64,000 nt of DNA, from positions 3,381,001-3,445,000 of the forward strand of contig NC_017671.1 in the NCBI RefSeq assembly GCF_000284595.1, read 5' to 3'. This stretch comes from Stenotrophomonas maltophilia D457. GTDB lineage: Bacteria > Pseudomonadota > Gammaproteobacteria > Xanthomonadales > Xanthomonadaceae. The notes beneath the pieces are model-generated. The model had not been told where the DNA came from. It saw only the letters and a program-made list of their open reading frames with translations, and did no database searches. Made by a program: the position numbers and the translations under genes. Below are positions 38,789-47,693 of the stretch, piece by piece. Positions within the stretch are counted from its first letter, which is position 1; every line of letters starts with the position of its first letter.

Positions 38789-39859
38789 ATGCGTCCTGCC
38801 GTCGCCCTGTTCGCCGCCGTGCTGGGCCTGCTGCCGCTGGCCACCGTTGCCGCACCGGTGCTGGCCCCACCGGATGCGGGCATCGACGGCCTGATGCAGG
38901 CCTACGACGGCCAGGTGCCCGGCGCCGCCGTACTGGTGCTGCATGACGGCAAACCGGTATTCCGGCGCGGCTATGGCCTGGCGGTGGTGGAGGACGGCAC
39001 GGCGGTCACCGCGGCCAGCAACTTCCGGCTGGCCTCGGTCAGCAAGCAGTTCACCGCTGCGGCGGTGCTGCTGCTGGTGGAAGATGGCCGGCTCGGGCTG
39101 GACCAACCTGCCCGGCAATGGCTGCCCGAACTGCCCCCGGCTGCGGCCGCCATCACCATCCGCCAGCTGCTCTCGCATACCGGTGGCCTGCCCGACTACG
39201 AAGACCTGATGGACCCGGCTGATGCTCGGCAGGTGCATGACGCCGATGTGCTGACCCTGCTGTCGCGCCAGGACCGGCTGAACTTCGCGCCCGGCACGCA
39301 GTACCACTACAGCAACAGCGGCTATGCGCTGCTGGCACTGATCGTCGGCCGCGCCTCCGGCCAGGATTTCGCAGCCTTCCTGCAACAGCGCATCTTCCGC
39401 CCGCTGGGCATGGCCCACACCGTGGCCCATCAGGACGGCATCGATACCATCGCCGCACGCGCCTATGGCTACAGCTGGATCGATGGCCGTTGGCAGCGCA
39501 CCGACCAGAGCACCACCAGCGCCGTGCTCGGCGATGGCGGCATCTATTCCTCGCTGGACGACCTGGCCCGCTGGGATGCGGCGCTGTACGACGACCGCCT
39601 GCTGTCGAAGGCCTCGCGCCGCGCGATGTTCAGCCCCGCCACATCGACGCCCGAACCGGATGTACCGCACTACGGGTTCGGCTGGCGGCTGAATGGCCCC
39701 GTGCAATGGCACAGCGGCGAGAGCATCGGCTTCCGCAACGTGATCGTGCGCCACCCGGAAAAACACCTGACCGTGATCGTTCTGACCAACCGCAACGACC
39801 CCGAACCCTATCCGCTGGCGCTGAAGATCGCCCAGCGCTGGCTGGACACCCTGCAATGA
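38789..39859 (+). CDS. beta-lactamase-fold serine hydrolase
   Basis: The 356-aa protein has a signal peptide (MRPAVALFAAVLGLLPLATVAAP) and the class C beta-lactamase/penicillin-binding fold. The motifs are SVSK (nucleophile SxxK in RLASVSKQFTAAA), YSNSGY (YxN) and HSGESIGF (HxG replacing KTG). The HSG form is typical of D-aminopeptidases/esterases rather than true beta-lactamases. There is no basis to call it an antibiotic-resistance gene. Its TGA overlaps the next ATG. Confidence 0.88.
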   Translation: MRPAVALFAAVLGLLPLATVAAPVLAPPDAGIDGLMQAYDGQVPGAAVLVLHDGKPVFRRGYGLAVVEDGTAVTAASNFRLASVSKQFTAAAVLLLVEDGRLGLDQPARQWLPELPPAAAAITIRQLLSHTGGLPDYEDLMDPADARQVHDADVLTLLSRQDRLNFAPGTQYHYSNSGYALLALIVGRASGQDFAAFLQQRIFRPLGMAHTVAHQDGIDTIAARAYGYSWIDGRWQRTDQSTTSAVLGDGGIYSSLDDLARWDAALYDDRLLSKASRRAMFSPATSTPEPDVPHYGFGWRLNGPVQWHSGESIGFRNVIVRHPEKHLTVIVLTNRNDPEPYPLALKIAQRWLDTLQ

Positions 39860-40260
39860 CCGCCGATTCCGGTGCCCTGCTGGGCATCCACCACGCCGCA
39901 CTGATCTGCAGCGACTACGCACGTTCAAAAGACTTCTACGTGCGCATCCTCGGCCTGCGCGTGCTGGCCGAGAACCACCGCGCCGCGCGCGATTCCTGGA
40001 AGCTGGACCTGGCCCTGCCCGACGGCGGCCAGCTGGAACTGTTCTCCTTCCCCTCGCCGCCGCCCCGTCCCAGCCGCCCGGAAGCCCAGGGCCTGCGCCA
40101 CCTCGCGTTCCGCGTGGCCACGCTGGAACCCTTCATCCAGCGCCTGTCAGCGCACGGCGTAGTGTGCGAACCGATCCGCGTGGACGAGTACACCGGCCGC
40201 CGCTTCACCTTCTTCGCCGACCCCGACGACCTGCCGCTGGAGCTGTACGAAGCCGGTTGA
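39856..40260 (+). CDS. VOC/glyoxalase-fold protein (YaeR/GloA2-like)
   Basis: The 134-aa protein is a single vicinal-oxygen-chelate domain. IHHAALICSDYARSKDFYVRI opens it, with metal ligand candidates His near residue 12, QLELFSFP (Glu), LRHLAFRV (His) and LPLELYE (Glu). The spacing matches YaeR-type proteins related to glyoxalase I. Translation is coupled to the preceding hydrolase (ATGA). The stop codon is followed within ten bases by composite repeat copy 2. The true substrate is unknown. Confidence 0.85.
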   Translation: MTADSGALLGIHHAALICSDYARSKDFYVRILGLRVLAENHRAARDSWKLDLALPDGGQLELFSFPSPPPRPSRPEAQGLRHLAFRVATLEPFIQRLSAHGVVCEPIRVDEYTGRRFTFFADPDDLPLELYEAG

Positions 40261-40268
40261 CGTCCCCG

Positions 40269-40309
40269 GGGGTCAGATCCCTTTTCCGACGGAAAAGGGA
40301 TCTGACCCC
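40269..40309. repeat. GGGGTC palindrome family, unit 2
   Basis: A perfect 19-bp stem and 3-nt loop differ from unit 1 by a G-to-C change in one arm (CCGTTTTCC to CCCTTTTCC), matched by the complementary change in the other arm. Confidence 0.9.
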
Positions 40310-40415
40310 ATCGCCGCCACCGAAAACGTCATCCACGCATGGCATGGATCTGTGTCGACCAAGGTCGACACCCACCAACCGCACCAGCACCGGCAGATCG
40401 CCGGAAACTGTCGAA

Positions 40416-40517
40416 GGCGGGGCATTGTGGGTTTGCGGGGTGTGAGCCGCATGGATGCGGCGACCAAGCCCCCAGGGACGGGTTTACGGCGGCCCCGCAA
40501 ACCCACAGTGCCCCGCC
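40416..40517. repeat. long hairpin of composite copy 2
   Basis: Arms 40416-40440 and 40493-40517 pair over 25 positions, one of them G-T. About eleven positions differ from the arms of copy 1, with compensating changes. Inside, GCCG-CATGGATG-CGGC (40446-40461) keeps the invariant loop. The 67-bp inner cruciform segment of copies 1 and 3 is absent. Confidence 0.85.
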
Positions 40518-40678
40518 ATCCCTCAGCAAGTCCGCTTTTGCTGTTGCTCCGGCTGTTGCGGCTGCCTCTGCAGGTGCAGGGCGCAGCCCTGCAAAGCCCC
40601 CCTTCCCCATACCCCGCCGAATGGGTATACAGTCGACCCATGCCGGCACCGTGCCGGAATGAACCCTGGGAGGGGACC

Positions 40679-41122
40679 ATGCGCAACACCTTCAAGACCC
40701 TGCTGCTGGCACTGCCGCTGTGCCTGGCCGCCCTGTCGGCCCAGGCCGCCGACGGCGCCGCCGGCCGCTGGAAGACCATCGACGACAAGACCGGCAAGGT
40801 GAAGTCGATCGTCGAGATCACCCAGGCCGCCAACGGCACCCTGACCGGCAAGGTGGTCGACATCCTGCACTCGGACAAGGGCCCGAACCCGGTCTGCGAT
40901 GGATGTGAAGGCGCCAACAGGAACAAGCCGGTGAAGGGCATGACCATCCTCTGGAACCTGAAGGCCGATGGCGCCAACAAGTGGTCCGGCGGCACCATCC
41001 TCGACCCGGCCAACGGCAAGACCTACAAGTCGAAGATGGAGCTGCAGCCGGGTGGCACCAGGCTGGACGTGTCCGGCTGCATCGCCTTCATCTGCCGCGC
41101 GCAGACCTGGCAGCGCGAATAA
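40679..41122 (+). CDS. secreted DUF2147 protein
   Basis: The 147-aa product has a signal peptide (residues 1-23, ALSAQA) and a DUF2147 domain. AGRWKTIDDKTGKVKSIVEI, GKVVDIL, NPVCDGCEG, TILWNLKADG and YKSKMELQPGGTRLDVSGC are the usual motifs. Four cysteines (CDGC, and GC with FIC) may form disulfides. The family is periplasmic with unknown function. The start is decided by GGAGG before the ATG at 40679; the open frame upstream runs through repeat DNA. The promoter is not obvious and may lie near or within the repeat. Confidence 0.9.
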   Translation: MRNTFKTLLLALPLCLAALSAQAADGAAGRWKTIDDKTGKVKSIVEITQAANGTLTGKVVDILHSDKGPNPVCDGCEGANRNKPVKGMTILWNLKADGANKWSGGTILDPANGKTYKSKMELQPGGTRLDVSGCIAFICRAQTWQRE

Positions 41123-41148
41123 GCGCCCCGGCCCCCGCTTCATCCCCG

Positions 41149-41172
41149 TGACCCGGCCCCGGCCGGGTCACG
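41149..41172. terminator. hairpin after DUF2147
   Basis: An 11-bp perfect stem GTGACCCGGCC with a 2-nt centre lies 27 bases after the stop codon. The T-tract is poor (GTCGTTG). Confidence 0.5.
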
Positions 41173-41224
41173 TCGTTGCGGGCATGCGATACTCTGCGGT
41201 TCCCCTCGGCTTCACCCCGCGACC

Positions 41225-43306
41225 ATGACCCGTACCGCGCTCGTCACCACCGCCCTGCCCTACGCCAACGGCCCGCTGCACCTGGGCCACCTGGTCGGCT
41301 ACATCCAGGCCGACATCTGGGTGCGTGCGCGGCGAATGAGCGGCGGCAAGGCCTGGTTCGTCTGCGCCGACGACACCCACGGCACGCCGATCATGCTGGC
41401 CGCGGAAAAGGCCGGGGTCACCCCGGAAACCTTCATCGCCAACATCCAGGCCAGCCACGAACGTGACTTCGCCGCCTTCGGCGTGGCCTTCGACCACTAC
41501 GACTCGACCAACTCGGCGGCCAACAAGGCACTGACCGAGCAGTTCTACCTGAAGCTGGAAGCGGCCGGCCACATCAGCCGCCGTTCGGTCGCCCAGTTCT
41601 ACGACCCGGCCAAGGGCATGTTCCTGCCCGACCGCTACGTCAAGGGCATCTGCCCGAACTGCGGCAGCCCCGACCAGTACGGCGACAACTGCGAAGTCTG
41701 CGGCGCGACCTATGCACCGACCGACCTGAAGGAGCCGCGTTCGGTCATCTCCGGCGCCACGCCGGAAATGCGCGATTCGGAGCACTTCTTCTTCGAGGTG
41801 GGCCACTTCGATGCATTCCTGCGCGAATGGCTGGCCGGCGATGTCGCCCTGCCGGGCGTGAAGGCCAAGCTGGGTGAGTGGCTCAACGCCGAAGGTGGCC
41901 TGCGCGCGTGGGACATCTCGCGCGATGCGCCGTACTTCGGTTTCCAGATTCCCGGCCAGCCGGGCAAGTACTTCTATGTCTGGCTGGATGCGCCGATCGG
42001 CTACCTGTCCAGCTTCCAGACCCTGTGCGGCAAGCTCGGCGAAGACTTCGAAGCGCACCTGCGCGCCGGCACCGCCACCGAACTGCACCACTTCATCGGC
42101 AAGGACATCGTCAACTTCCACGGCCTGTTCTGGCCGGCGGTGCTGCACGGTACCGGCCACCGCGCGCCGACCCGCCTGCACGTCAACGGCTACCTGACCG
42201 TGGACGGTGCCAAGATGAGCAAATCGCGCGGCACCTTCGTGATGGCGCGTACCTTCCTCGATGCCGGCCTGGAGCCGGAAGCGCTGCGCTACTACTACGC
42301 CGCCAAGTCCGGCGGTGGCGTCGACGATCTTGACCTGAACCTGGGTGATTTCATCGCCCGCGTCAACGCCGACCTGGTCGGCAAGTTCGTCAACCTGGCC
42401 AGCCGCTGCGCCGGCTTCATCAGCAAGCGCTTCGACGGCCAGCTGGCCGCGCAGCTGCCCGACGCGGCGCAGTACCAGCGCTTCGTCGACGGCCTGGCGC
42501 CGATCCGCGAAGCCTACGAGCGCAACGACCCGGCTGCGGCGATCCGCCTGACCATGACCCTGGCCGACGAAGCCAACCGCTACATCGACGACGTCAAGCC
42601 GTGGGTCATCGCCAAGCAGGAAGGCGCCGACGCGCAGCTGCAGGCCGTGTGCAGCCAGGGCCTGAACCTGTTCCGCGTGCTGGTCACCGCACTGAAGCCG
42701 GTGCTGCCGGCCACCGCCGCGCAGGCCGAGGCCTTCCTGGCCGCGCCGGTCAATGACTGGACCGAACTGGCACAGCCGCTGCTGGGCCACCGCATCACCG
42801 ACTACACCCCGCTGTTCACCCGTATCGACCCGAAGAAGATTGACGCCATGATCGACGCCTCCAAGGACACCCTGCAGCCGGCCGCCGCTGCCGCCCCCGC
42901 CGCCAGGACCGACGCCGCCAAGCCGGCCACACCGGCCCCGGCCAAGGACGACGCGAAGAGCGCCGATGCTCCGGCCTATATCGGCATCGACGATTTCGCC
43001 AAGCTCGACCTGCGCATCGGCAAGGTGCTGGTGTGCGAGTTCGTGGAAGGTTCGGACAAGCTGCTGCGCTTCGAACTGGATGCCGGCGAACTGGGCAAGC
43101 GCCAGATCTTCTCCGGCATCCGTGGCAGCTACGGCGAGCCGGAAGCCCTGGTCGGTCGCAGCGTGGTGTTCATCGCCAACCTGGCCCCGCGCAAGATGCG
43201 CTTCGGCCTGAGCGAAGGCATGATCCTGTCGGCCGGTTTCGACGGCGGCGCGCTGGCGCTGCTGGACGCCGACAGCGGCGCGCAGCCGGGCATGCCGGTC
43301 CGCTGA
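41225..43306 (+). CDS. metG: methionyl-tRNA synthetase
   Basis: The 693-aa enzyme charges elongator and initiator tRNA-Met. The HIGH motif is HLGH in YANGPLHLGHLVGY, the zinc knuckle is CPNCGSPDQYGDNCEVCG, and the KMSKS motif is AKMSKSRGTF. An alanine/proline/lysine-rich linker (around residues 555-580) leads to a C-terminal tRNA-binding OB domain (FAKLDLRIGKVLVCEFVEGS), which normally dimerises the enzyme. A GATACT sequence near 41188 may be the -10. It is followed by a HAD hydrolase and rnfB, an order I also associate with xanthomonads. Confidence 0.97.
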   Translation: MTRTALVTTALPYANGPLHLGHLVGYIQADIWVRARRMSGGKAWFVCADDTHGTPIMLAAEKAGVTPETFIANIQASHERDFAAFGVAFDHYDSTNSAANKALTEQFYLKLEAAGHISRRSVAQFYDPAKGMFLPDRYVKGICPNCGSPDQYGDNCEVCGATYAPTDLKEPRSVISGATPEMRDSEHFFFEVGHFDAFLREWLAGDVALPGVKAKLGEWLNAEGGLRAWDISRDAPYFGFQIPGQPGKYFYVWLDAPIGYLSSFQTLCGKLGEDFEAHLRAGTATELHHFIGKDIVNFHGLFWPAVLHGTGHRAPTRLHVNGYLTVDGAKMSKSRGTFVMARTFLDAGLEPEALRYYYAAKSGGGVDDLDLNLGDFIARVNADLVGKFVNLASRCAGFISKRFDGQLAAQLPDAAQYQRFVDGLAPIREAYERNDPAAAIRLTMTLADEANRYIDDVKPWVIAKQEGADAQLQAVCSQGLNLFRVLVTALKPVLPATAAQAEAFLAAPVNDWTELAQPLLGHRITDYTPLFTRIDPKKIDAMIDASKDTLQPAAAAAPAARTDAAKPATPAPAKDDAKSADAPAYIGIDDFAKLDLRIGKVLVCEFVEGSDKLLRFELDAGELGKRQIFSGIRGSYGEPEALVGRSVVFIANLAPRKMRFGLSEGMILSAGFDGGALALLDADSGAQPGMPVR

Positions 43307-43369
43307 TGCCTGCAGCGGGCGCGGCCACCGCCGCGCCTGCCGGCAGCATCGGCCAGCGGAGGCAACGCG

Positions 43370-43975
43370 ATGGTAAGCAATGGAATGGAACTGGCGCTGT
43401 TCGACTTCGACCACACCGTGACCACCTGCGATACCTATGGCCGTTTCCTGCGCCGCGTGGCCACCGCCGAACAGCTGGCGCAGGCGTGGTGGAAGGTCGG
43501 CCCGTGGCTGGCCGCATACAAGCTGAAACTGATCTCGGCCGAACGCATCCGTGCACGCGTCACCCGCCTGACCTTCAGCAACCGCCACAGCGATGACATC
43601 GCCACGCTGGCCGCAGGCTTCTCGCGTGAGTTCCTGCCCGAGGTGGTGCGCCCGGAAATGCTGGAGCAGATCCGCTGGCACAGGGAACAGCAGCATACCG
43701 TGGTGATCGTGTCCGGCTCGCTGGACCTGTACCTGCGGCCATGGTGCGAGCAGCTGGGCCTGCAGCTGATCTGCAACCGGCTGGAAAGCCAGGACGGCCG
43801 CCTGACCGGTCGCTATGCCGGTGGCGACTGCGGCCCGCGCAAGGTCGAGCACATCCGTCGCCAGTTCGATCTGTCGCGCTACGTGCGCATCCATGCCTAC
43901 GGTGACAGTTCCGAAGACAAGCCGATGCTGGCGCTGGCCCACGAGCGCTGGTTCCGTGGCAAACCCCTGAAGTAA
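43370..43975 (+). CDS. HAD-IB family phosphatase
   Basis: The 201-aa protein shows the HAD motifs in order: DFDHTVT (motif I, nucleophile Asp), VIVSGSLD (motif II) and [10 protein letters not shown] (motif III/IV), with a helical cap between. SerB-like HAD-IB members include phosphoserine phosphatases and lipid-phosphate phosphatases, so the substrate is open. The ATG at 43370 follows GGAGG; a second ATG at 43385 lacks such a site. It lies 63 bp after metG. Confidence 0.9.
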   Translation: MVSNGMELALFDFDHTVTTCDTYGRFLRRVATAEQLAQAWWKVGPWLAAYKLKLISAERIRARVTRLTFSNRHSDDIATLAAGFSREFLPEVVRPEMLEQIRWHREQQHTVVIVSGSLDLYLRPWCEQLGLQLICNRLESQDGRLTGRYAGGDCGPRKVEHIRRQFDLSRYVRIHAYGDSSEDKPMLALAHERWFRGKPLK

Positions 43976-44000
43976 CCCCGACGCGCAGCCTTCGCCACGC

Positions 44001-44414
44001 ATGAGCCTGATCCCGCCCCTGACCGAACGCCTCGACCGCCTGCTGCCGCAGACCCAATGCGGGCAGTGCGGCTACGACGGCTGCCGCCCGTATGCGCAGG
44101 CGATGGCGCGCGGCGAGGTGGGCGTGGACCGCTGCCCGCCGGGCGGCGATGCCGGCGCGCGCGCGCTGGCGCAGGTACTGGGCGTGCCTGCCATTCCGTT
44201 TGATCGTTCGCGTGGCGAACACAAGGTGCCGCAGGTGGCGCTGATCGTGGAAGCCGACTGCATCGGCTGCACCAAGTGCATCCAGGCCTGCCCGGTGGAC
44301 GCCATCGTCGGCGGCGCCAAGTACATGCACACGGTCATCGCCGATCTGTGCACCGGTTGCGAACTGTGCATTCCGCCGTGCCCGGTGGACTGCATCGAGT
44401 TGCTGCCCCTGTAA
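44001..44414 (+). CDS. rnfB: soluble RnfB-like iron-sulfur protein
   Basis: The 137-aa protein has an N-terminal 4Fe-4S motif ([16 protein letters not shown], with a further Cys in RCPPGG) and two ferredoxin motifs ([14 protein letters not shown] and [14 protein letters not shown]). This is the core of RnfB/RsxB, the electron-entry subunit of the Rnf/Rsx complex. The usual N-terminal membrane helix is missing and no rnfA, C, D, G or E gene is present here. It may act as a free electron carrier. The RnfB label therefore rests on domain similarity only. Confidence 0.85.
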   Translation: MSLIPPLTERLDRLLPQTQCGQCGYDGCRPYAQAMARGEVGVDRCPPGGDAGARALAQVLGVPAIPFDRSRGEHKVPQVALIVEADCIGCTKCIQACPVDAIVGGAKYMHTVIADLCTGCELCIPPCPVDCIELLPL

Positions 44415-44417
44415 CAG

Positions 44418-44456
44418 GGGTCGGATCCCTTTCCGCGGGAAAGGGATCCGACCCCA
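44418..44456. repeat. GGGGTC palindrome family, unit 3
   Basis: An 18-bp perfect stem (GGGGTCGGATCCCTTTCC) with a GCG loop lies between the convergent rnfB-like and ridA genes, four bases after the first stop codon. Relative to units 1 and 2 it has A-to-G paired with T-to-C changes and one fewer T-A pair, so pairing is kept. It may terminate both genes. Confidence 0.88.
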
Positions 44457-44464
44457 TCCCGCAG

Positions 44465-44812
44465 TTATGGCACGGCCGCCGTCACCACGATCTCGACCTT
44501 CCACTCGGCGTGGGCCAGCTTGGCTTCGAAGGTTGCGCGGGCCGGGGTCGCGCCCTCGACCACCCACTCGTCCCACGCCTTGTTCATGCCGTCGAAGTCG
44601 GCGATATCGGCCAGGAACACTTCCGCGCGCAGCACGTGCTGGCGATCACTGGCGACCAGTGCCAGCAGCTTGTCGATCTCCGCCAGCACCTGCCGGGTCT
44701 GCCCGGTGATGTCCTGGCTGGTGTCTTCCGGAATCTGGCCGGAGAGGTAGGCGACCTTGTTGTACACGGTCATTTCGGACATGCGCGGTCCGACGTCGTA
44801 ACGCTCCATCAT
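44465..44812 (-). CDS. RidA-family protein
   Basis: The 115-aa protein belongs to the RidA (YjgF/YER057c) family of small trimeric enamine/imine deaminases. YNKVAYLSGQIPED, the catalytic Arg in TPARATFEAKLA and the C-terminal VEIVVTAAVP strand fit. RidA proteins clear reactive 2-aminoacrylate formed by PLP enzymes. Its sequence is closer to the divergent Rid subgroups than to the archetype, so the substrate is uncertain. AGGAG lies eight bases before the ATG. Confidence 0.88.
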   Translation of the reverse strand: MMERYDVGPRMSEMTVYNKVAYLSGQIPEDTSQDITGQTRQVLAEIDKLLALVASDRQHVLRAEVFLADIADFDGMNKAWDEWVVEGATPARATFEAKLAHAEWKVEIVVTAAVP

Positions 44813-45004
44813 GGGCGTGGCTCCTGCGGGTGATCAGGCCTGCATTGTCCTCCAATCCGGTCGACGGTGGGTGCACGGGCACCTTCCGCGACACGTCACT
44901 ACCGGGCTCCGACGGTCCCACTGGTCAAATGACGATGACAGGCGCACGATGCGCCACGCCCGCGTTGACACCGCCCTCGCCCCTCCTGCCGCACCCTTGC
45001 GCCG

Positions 45005-47569
45005 ATGACCGTCCCCGTCGATTCCACCACTGCCCCTTCCACGCCAGCCTGGAAGCGGGTTGCCACCATCGTCATCCCGCTGCTGATCCTCGCCCTGGCC
45101 CTGCACGGCCTGGCCAACGAGTTCGACGAGCACGGCTACCGGGCCATCCGCCAGGCGTTCCGCCAGCTCAGTGGCATGCAGATCGCGCTCACCGTGGTAC
45201 TCGGCCTGGCCAGTTACGCCTGCCTGATCGGCTTCGATGCCATCGGCCTGCGTCGCAGCGGCATCCGCGTGCACCCTGCGCGAGTCGGCATCACCGCGTT
45301 CCTTGCGCACACGCTGGGCCAGACCGTGGGCTTTGCCGCGTTGACCGGCGGCGCGGTACGCCTGCGTGGCTACCGCAGCGCCGGCCTGGACCTGGCACAG
45401 ATCGGCCAGGTGGTGCTGATGAGCACGCTCGGCTTCGTGTTCGGGGCATGGCTGCTGATCAGCGTGGCACTGTGCATGGAACCTGCAGCGGCAGCGTTGG
45501 CATTGCCATTGAATCCCGATGCCGTGCGCATCGTCGGCATCGTCGCCCTGCTCGCATATCTCGGCACCGTGCTGCTGGTCGGCCGCGATGGACGGCAGTT
45601 CAGCGTGTTCGGCCATGCGTTGTGGCTGCCCGACCGCCGCACCATGATCGGCGTCACCGTGCTGAGCGTGATCGAACTGGTGCTGGCCAGTGCCGCGTTC
45701 TACGTGCTGCTGCCGGACTCCACGCCGACCGGACTGCCCGGCTTCGTCGGCCTGTACCTGGTGGCCGTGCTGGCCGGCTTGGTCTCGACCGTGCCCGCCG
45801 GCCTTGGCGTGTTCGAGTGGAGCCTGCTGAAGCTGTTGCCGCAGGTGGCACCGGCGGCGGTGCTGGCAGCGGCGCTGATCTACCGCGTCACCTACTACGT
45901 GCTGCCGCTGGTGCTGGCCACCCTGCTCGCGCTCGCGCCCGCCCTGCGCCAACCGCTGCAGGCCAGCGCCGGGGCAACCCGTGCGGGCTGGAACGCGCTG
46001 CGCCCGTGGCTGCCGCAGATCATCGCGCTGGCGGTGTTCAGCATCGGCGCCGCACTGGTCATCGACGGCACGCTGCCGACGCCACGCCGTCACCTGGTCA
46101 ATGCCTCGCTGCCGATCCTGGAGACCTCGCACCTGATCGGCAGCCTCAGCGGCGTCGCACTGCTGCTGATCGGCCAGGGCCTGGCCCGGCGCAGCCACGC
46201 CGCGTGGGTGCTGGCGATGGCGGTGTGCGTGATCACCCCGCTGCCGCTGTGGCTGCGGGGTGGCCAACTGTTGATCGCCGTCTCGGCAGTGCTGGTGGCG
46301 ATGGCACTGTGGGCCGCACGTCGCGAGTTCTACCGCCAGGGCGCGCTGCTGGACGAAGCCTGGTCATGGCCGTGGCTGCGCAACCTCGGCCTGGTGCTGG
46401 TCGCGGTCACCTGGCTGCTGTTCTTCACCTACAGCCATGTCGAGTACCAGAACGAGCTGTGGTGGCAGTTTGCGATATCCGGCAACGCACCACGCGCGCT
46501 GCGCGCGTTGCTGGTCGTGGCGATCGCGCTGGTGATGTTCGGCCTGGCGCGGCTGCTGCACAGCACGCGCAGCCCGCTGCCAGCCGCCGACGAGGCCACG
46601 CTGCAATCACTGGCGCCGGTACTGGCCGGTGCCACCGATACCCAGGCCTGCCTGGTGCTGACCGCCGACAAGGCGGTGCTGCGCGACGAGGCGAAACAGG
46701 GCTTCGTGATGATGCAGCGCTACGGCGGTTCGCTGATCGCGATGGGCGATCCGGTCGGCCCGCCGGAGGTCGCCCGCGCATTGATCTGGCGCTTCCGCGA
46801 GGAAGCCGACCGGCTCGGCCTGCGCCCGGTGTTCTACCAGGTCGGCGAGTCCTACTGGCAGACCTACCTCGACCTGGGCCTGGGCCTGGTCAAGCTGGGC
46901 GAAGAAGCGATGGTGCCGCTGCACGATTTCGGCCTGGAAGGCCGCGAACGTGCGGACCTGCGCCAGGCCTGGAACCGGGGCAAGCGCGGCGGCCTGTCCT
47001 TCCGTGTGGCACCGGTGGAGGAAATTCCCAGCCTGCTGCCGCGCCTGCACGCGATTTCCAACGCGTGGCTGGAAGACAAGGCCGGCGACGAAAAGGGCTT
47101 TTCGCTGGGCAGCTACGACCCGGATTACCTGGTGCGGTTCCCGGTGGCACTGGTGGAGGCCGAAGGCCAGATCGTGGCGTTTGCCAACCTGTGGCAGGCA
47201 CCGGCCGGTGCCGAGCTGTCGGTGGACCTGATGCGCCACGTCAACGAGGCGCCGAAGGGGACGATGGACTTCCTCTTCATCGAACTGTTCCTGTGGGGGC
47301 GCGCGCAGGGCTATGCACGCTTCTCGCTGGGCATGGCGCCACTGTCCGGGCTGGCACAGCATCGCCTGGCCGGCCGCTGGAACCGCCTGGCCGGCCTGCT
47401 GGCGCGGCATGGCGAACGCTTCTACGGCTTCAGTGGCCTGCGCCGCTTCAAGTCGAAGTTCGACCCGCAGTGGCGGCCACGCTATCTCGCTGCGCCGGGC
47501 GGCATGCACCTGCCGGCCGCACTGCTGGATGCCACGCGCCTGATCTCGCTGGACCCGCGGCGCAACTGA
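45005..47569 (+). CDS. mprF: MprF, lysyl-phosphatidylglycerol synthase/flippase
   Basis: The 854-aa protein has an N-terminal flippase with about 14 membrane segments (residues about 20-540) and a C-terminal cytosolic GNAT-like aminoacyl-transferase domain (DUF2156). The latter has TDTQACLVLTADKAVLRDE, GDPVGPPEVARALIWRF, FSLGSYDPDYLVRFPVALV and FSLGMAPLSGL. MprF adds lysine or alanine from charged tRNA to phosphatidylglycerol and flips it, lowering net negative charge and raising resistance to cationic peptides. The amino-acid choice cannot be read here. It is convergent with an AcvB/VirJ homologue through a REP pair. Confidence 0.93.
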   Translation: MTVPVDSTTAPSTPAWKRVATIVIPLLILALALHGLANEFDEHGYRAIRQAFRQLSGMQIALTVVLGLASYACLIGFDAIGLRRSGIRVHPARVGITAFLAHTLGQTVGFAALTGGAVRLRGYRSAGLDLAQIGQVVLMSTLGFVFGAWLLISVALCMEPAAAALALPLNPDAVRIVGIVALLAYLGTVLLVGRDGRQFSVFGHALWLPDRRTMIGVTVLSVIELVLASAAFYVLLPDSTPTGLPGFVGLYLVAVLAGLVSTVPAGLGVFEWSLLKLLPQVAPAAVLAAALIYRVTYYVLPLVLATLLALAPALRQPLQASAGATRAGWNALRPWLPQIIALAVFSIGAALVIDGTLPTPRRHLVNASLPILETSHLIGSLSGVALLLIGQGLARRSHAAWVLAMAVCVITPLPLWLRGGQLLIAVSAVLVAMALWAARREFYRQGALLDEAWSWPWLRNLGLVLVAVTWLLFFTYSHVEYQNELWWQFAISGNAPRALRALLVVAIALVMFGLARLLHSTRSPLPAADEATLQSLAPVLAGATDTQACLVLTADKAVLRDEAKQGFVMMQRYGGSLIAMGDPVGPPEVARALIWRFREEADRLGLRPVFYQVGESYWQTYLDLGLGLVKLGEEAMVPLHDFGLEGRERADLRQAWNRGKRGGLSFRVAPVEEIPSLLPRLHAISNAWLEDKAGDEKGFSLGSYDPDYLVRFPVALVEAEGQIVAFANLWQAPAGAELSVDLMRHVNEAPKGTMDFLFIELFLWGRAQGYARFSLGMAPLSGLAQHRLAGRWNRLAGLLARHGERFYGFSGLRRFKSKFDPQWRPRYLAAPGGMHLPAALLDATRLISLDPRRN

Positions 47570-47611
47570 AGCCCCGTACCACCAGGCATACCCGGCGCCA
47601 CCTGCCGCCCG

Positions 47612-47687
47612 GTAGGTGTCGACCTTGGTCGACACGCTCATCCCCAAGGCGCCCTCAGCCCCAGCGCCGACCAAGGTCGGCGTCTAC
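47612..47687. repeat. SMAG-type REP inverted pair
   Basis: GTAG-GTGTCGACC-TT-GGTCGACAC (47612-47635) faces GCGCCGACC-AA-GGTCGGCG-TCTAC (47664-47687), between the convergent mprF and acvB-like genes. The two stems differ by compensating changes. It probably ends both transcripts. Confidence 0.88.
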
Positions 47688-47693
47688 CAAGCG

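Larger units (their letters stand above)
40269..40592. repeat. composite palindromic element, copy 2 (half copy)
   Basis: The block fills most of the 418-bp gap between the VOC gene and DUF2147. In plus orientation it contains a GGGGTC palindrome (40269-40309), a REP-like GTGTCGACC-AA-GGTCGACAC (40351-40374, without an intact GTAG head), the CGGAAACTGTCGAAGG motif (40402-40417), a long hairpin (40416-40517), a GCTGTTG-rich run and the terminal GCAGGGCGCAGCCCTGC (40570-40592). The left inverted end is missing, so this is the right half of the structure seen at 614-1124. Confidence 0.8.

Noticed and set aside
38789..39859. Antibiotic-resistance beta-lactamase
   Set aside because: The fold motifs SxxK and YxN are present but the third motif is HSG, common in esterases and peptidases. 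It is unlike the known L1 and L2 beta-lactamases of S. maltophilia.
41168..44002. 944-residue minus-strand open frame opposite metG and the HAD gene
   Set aside because: Shadow of metG; the plus-strand frames carry the catalytic motifs.
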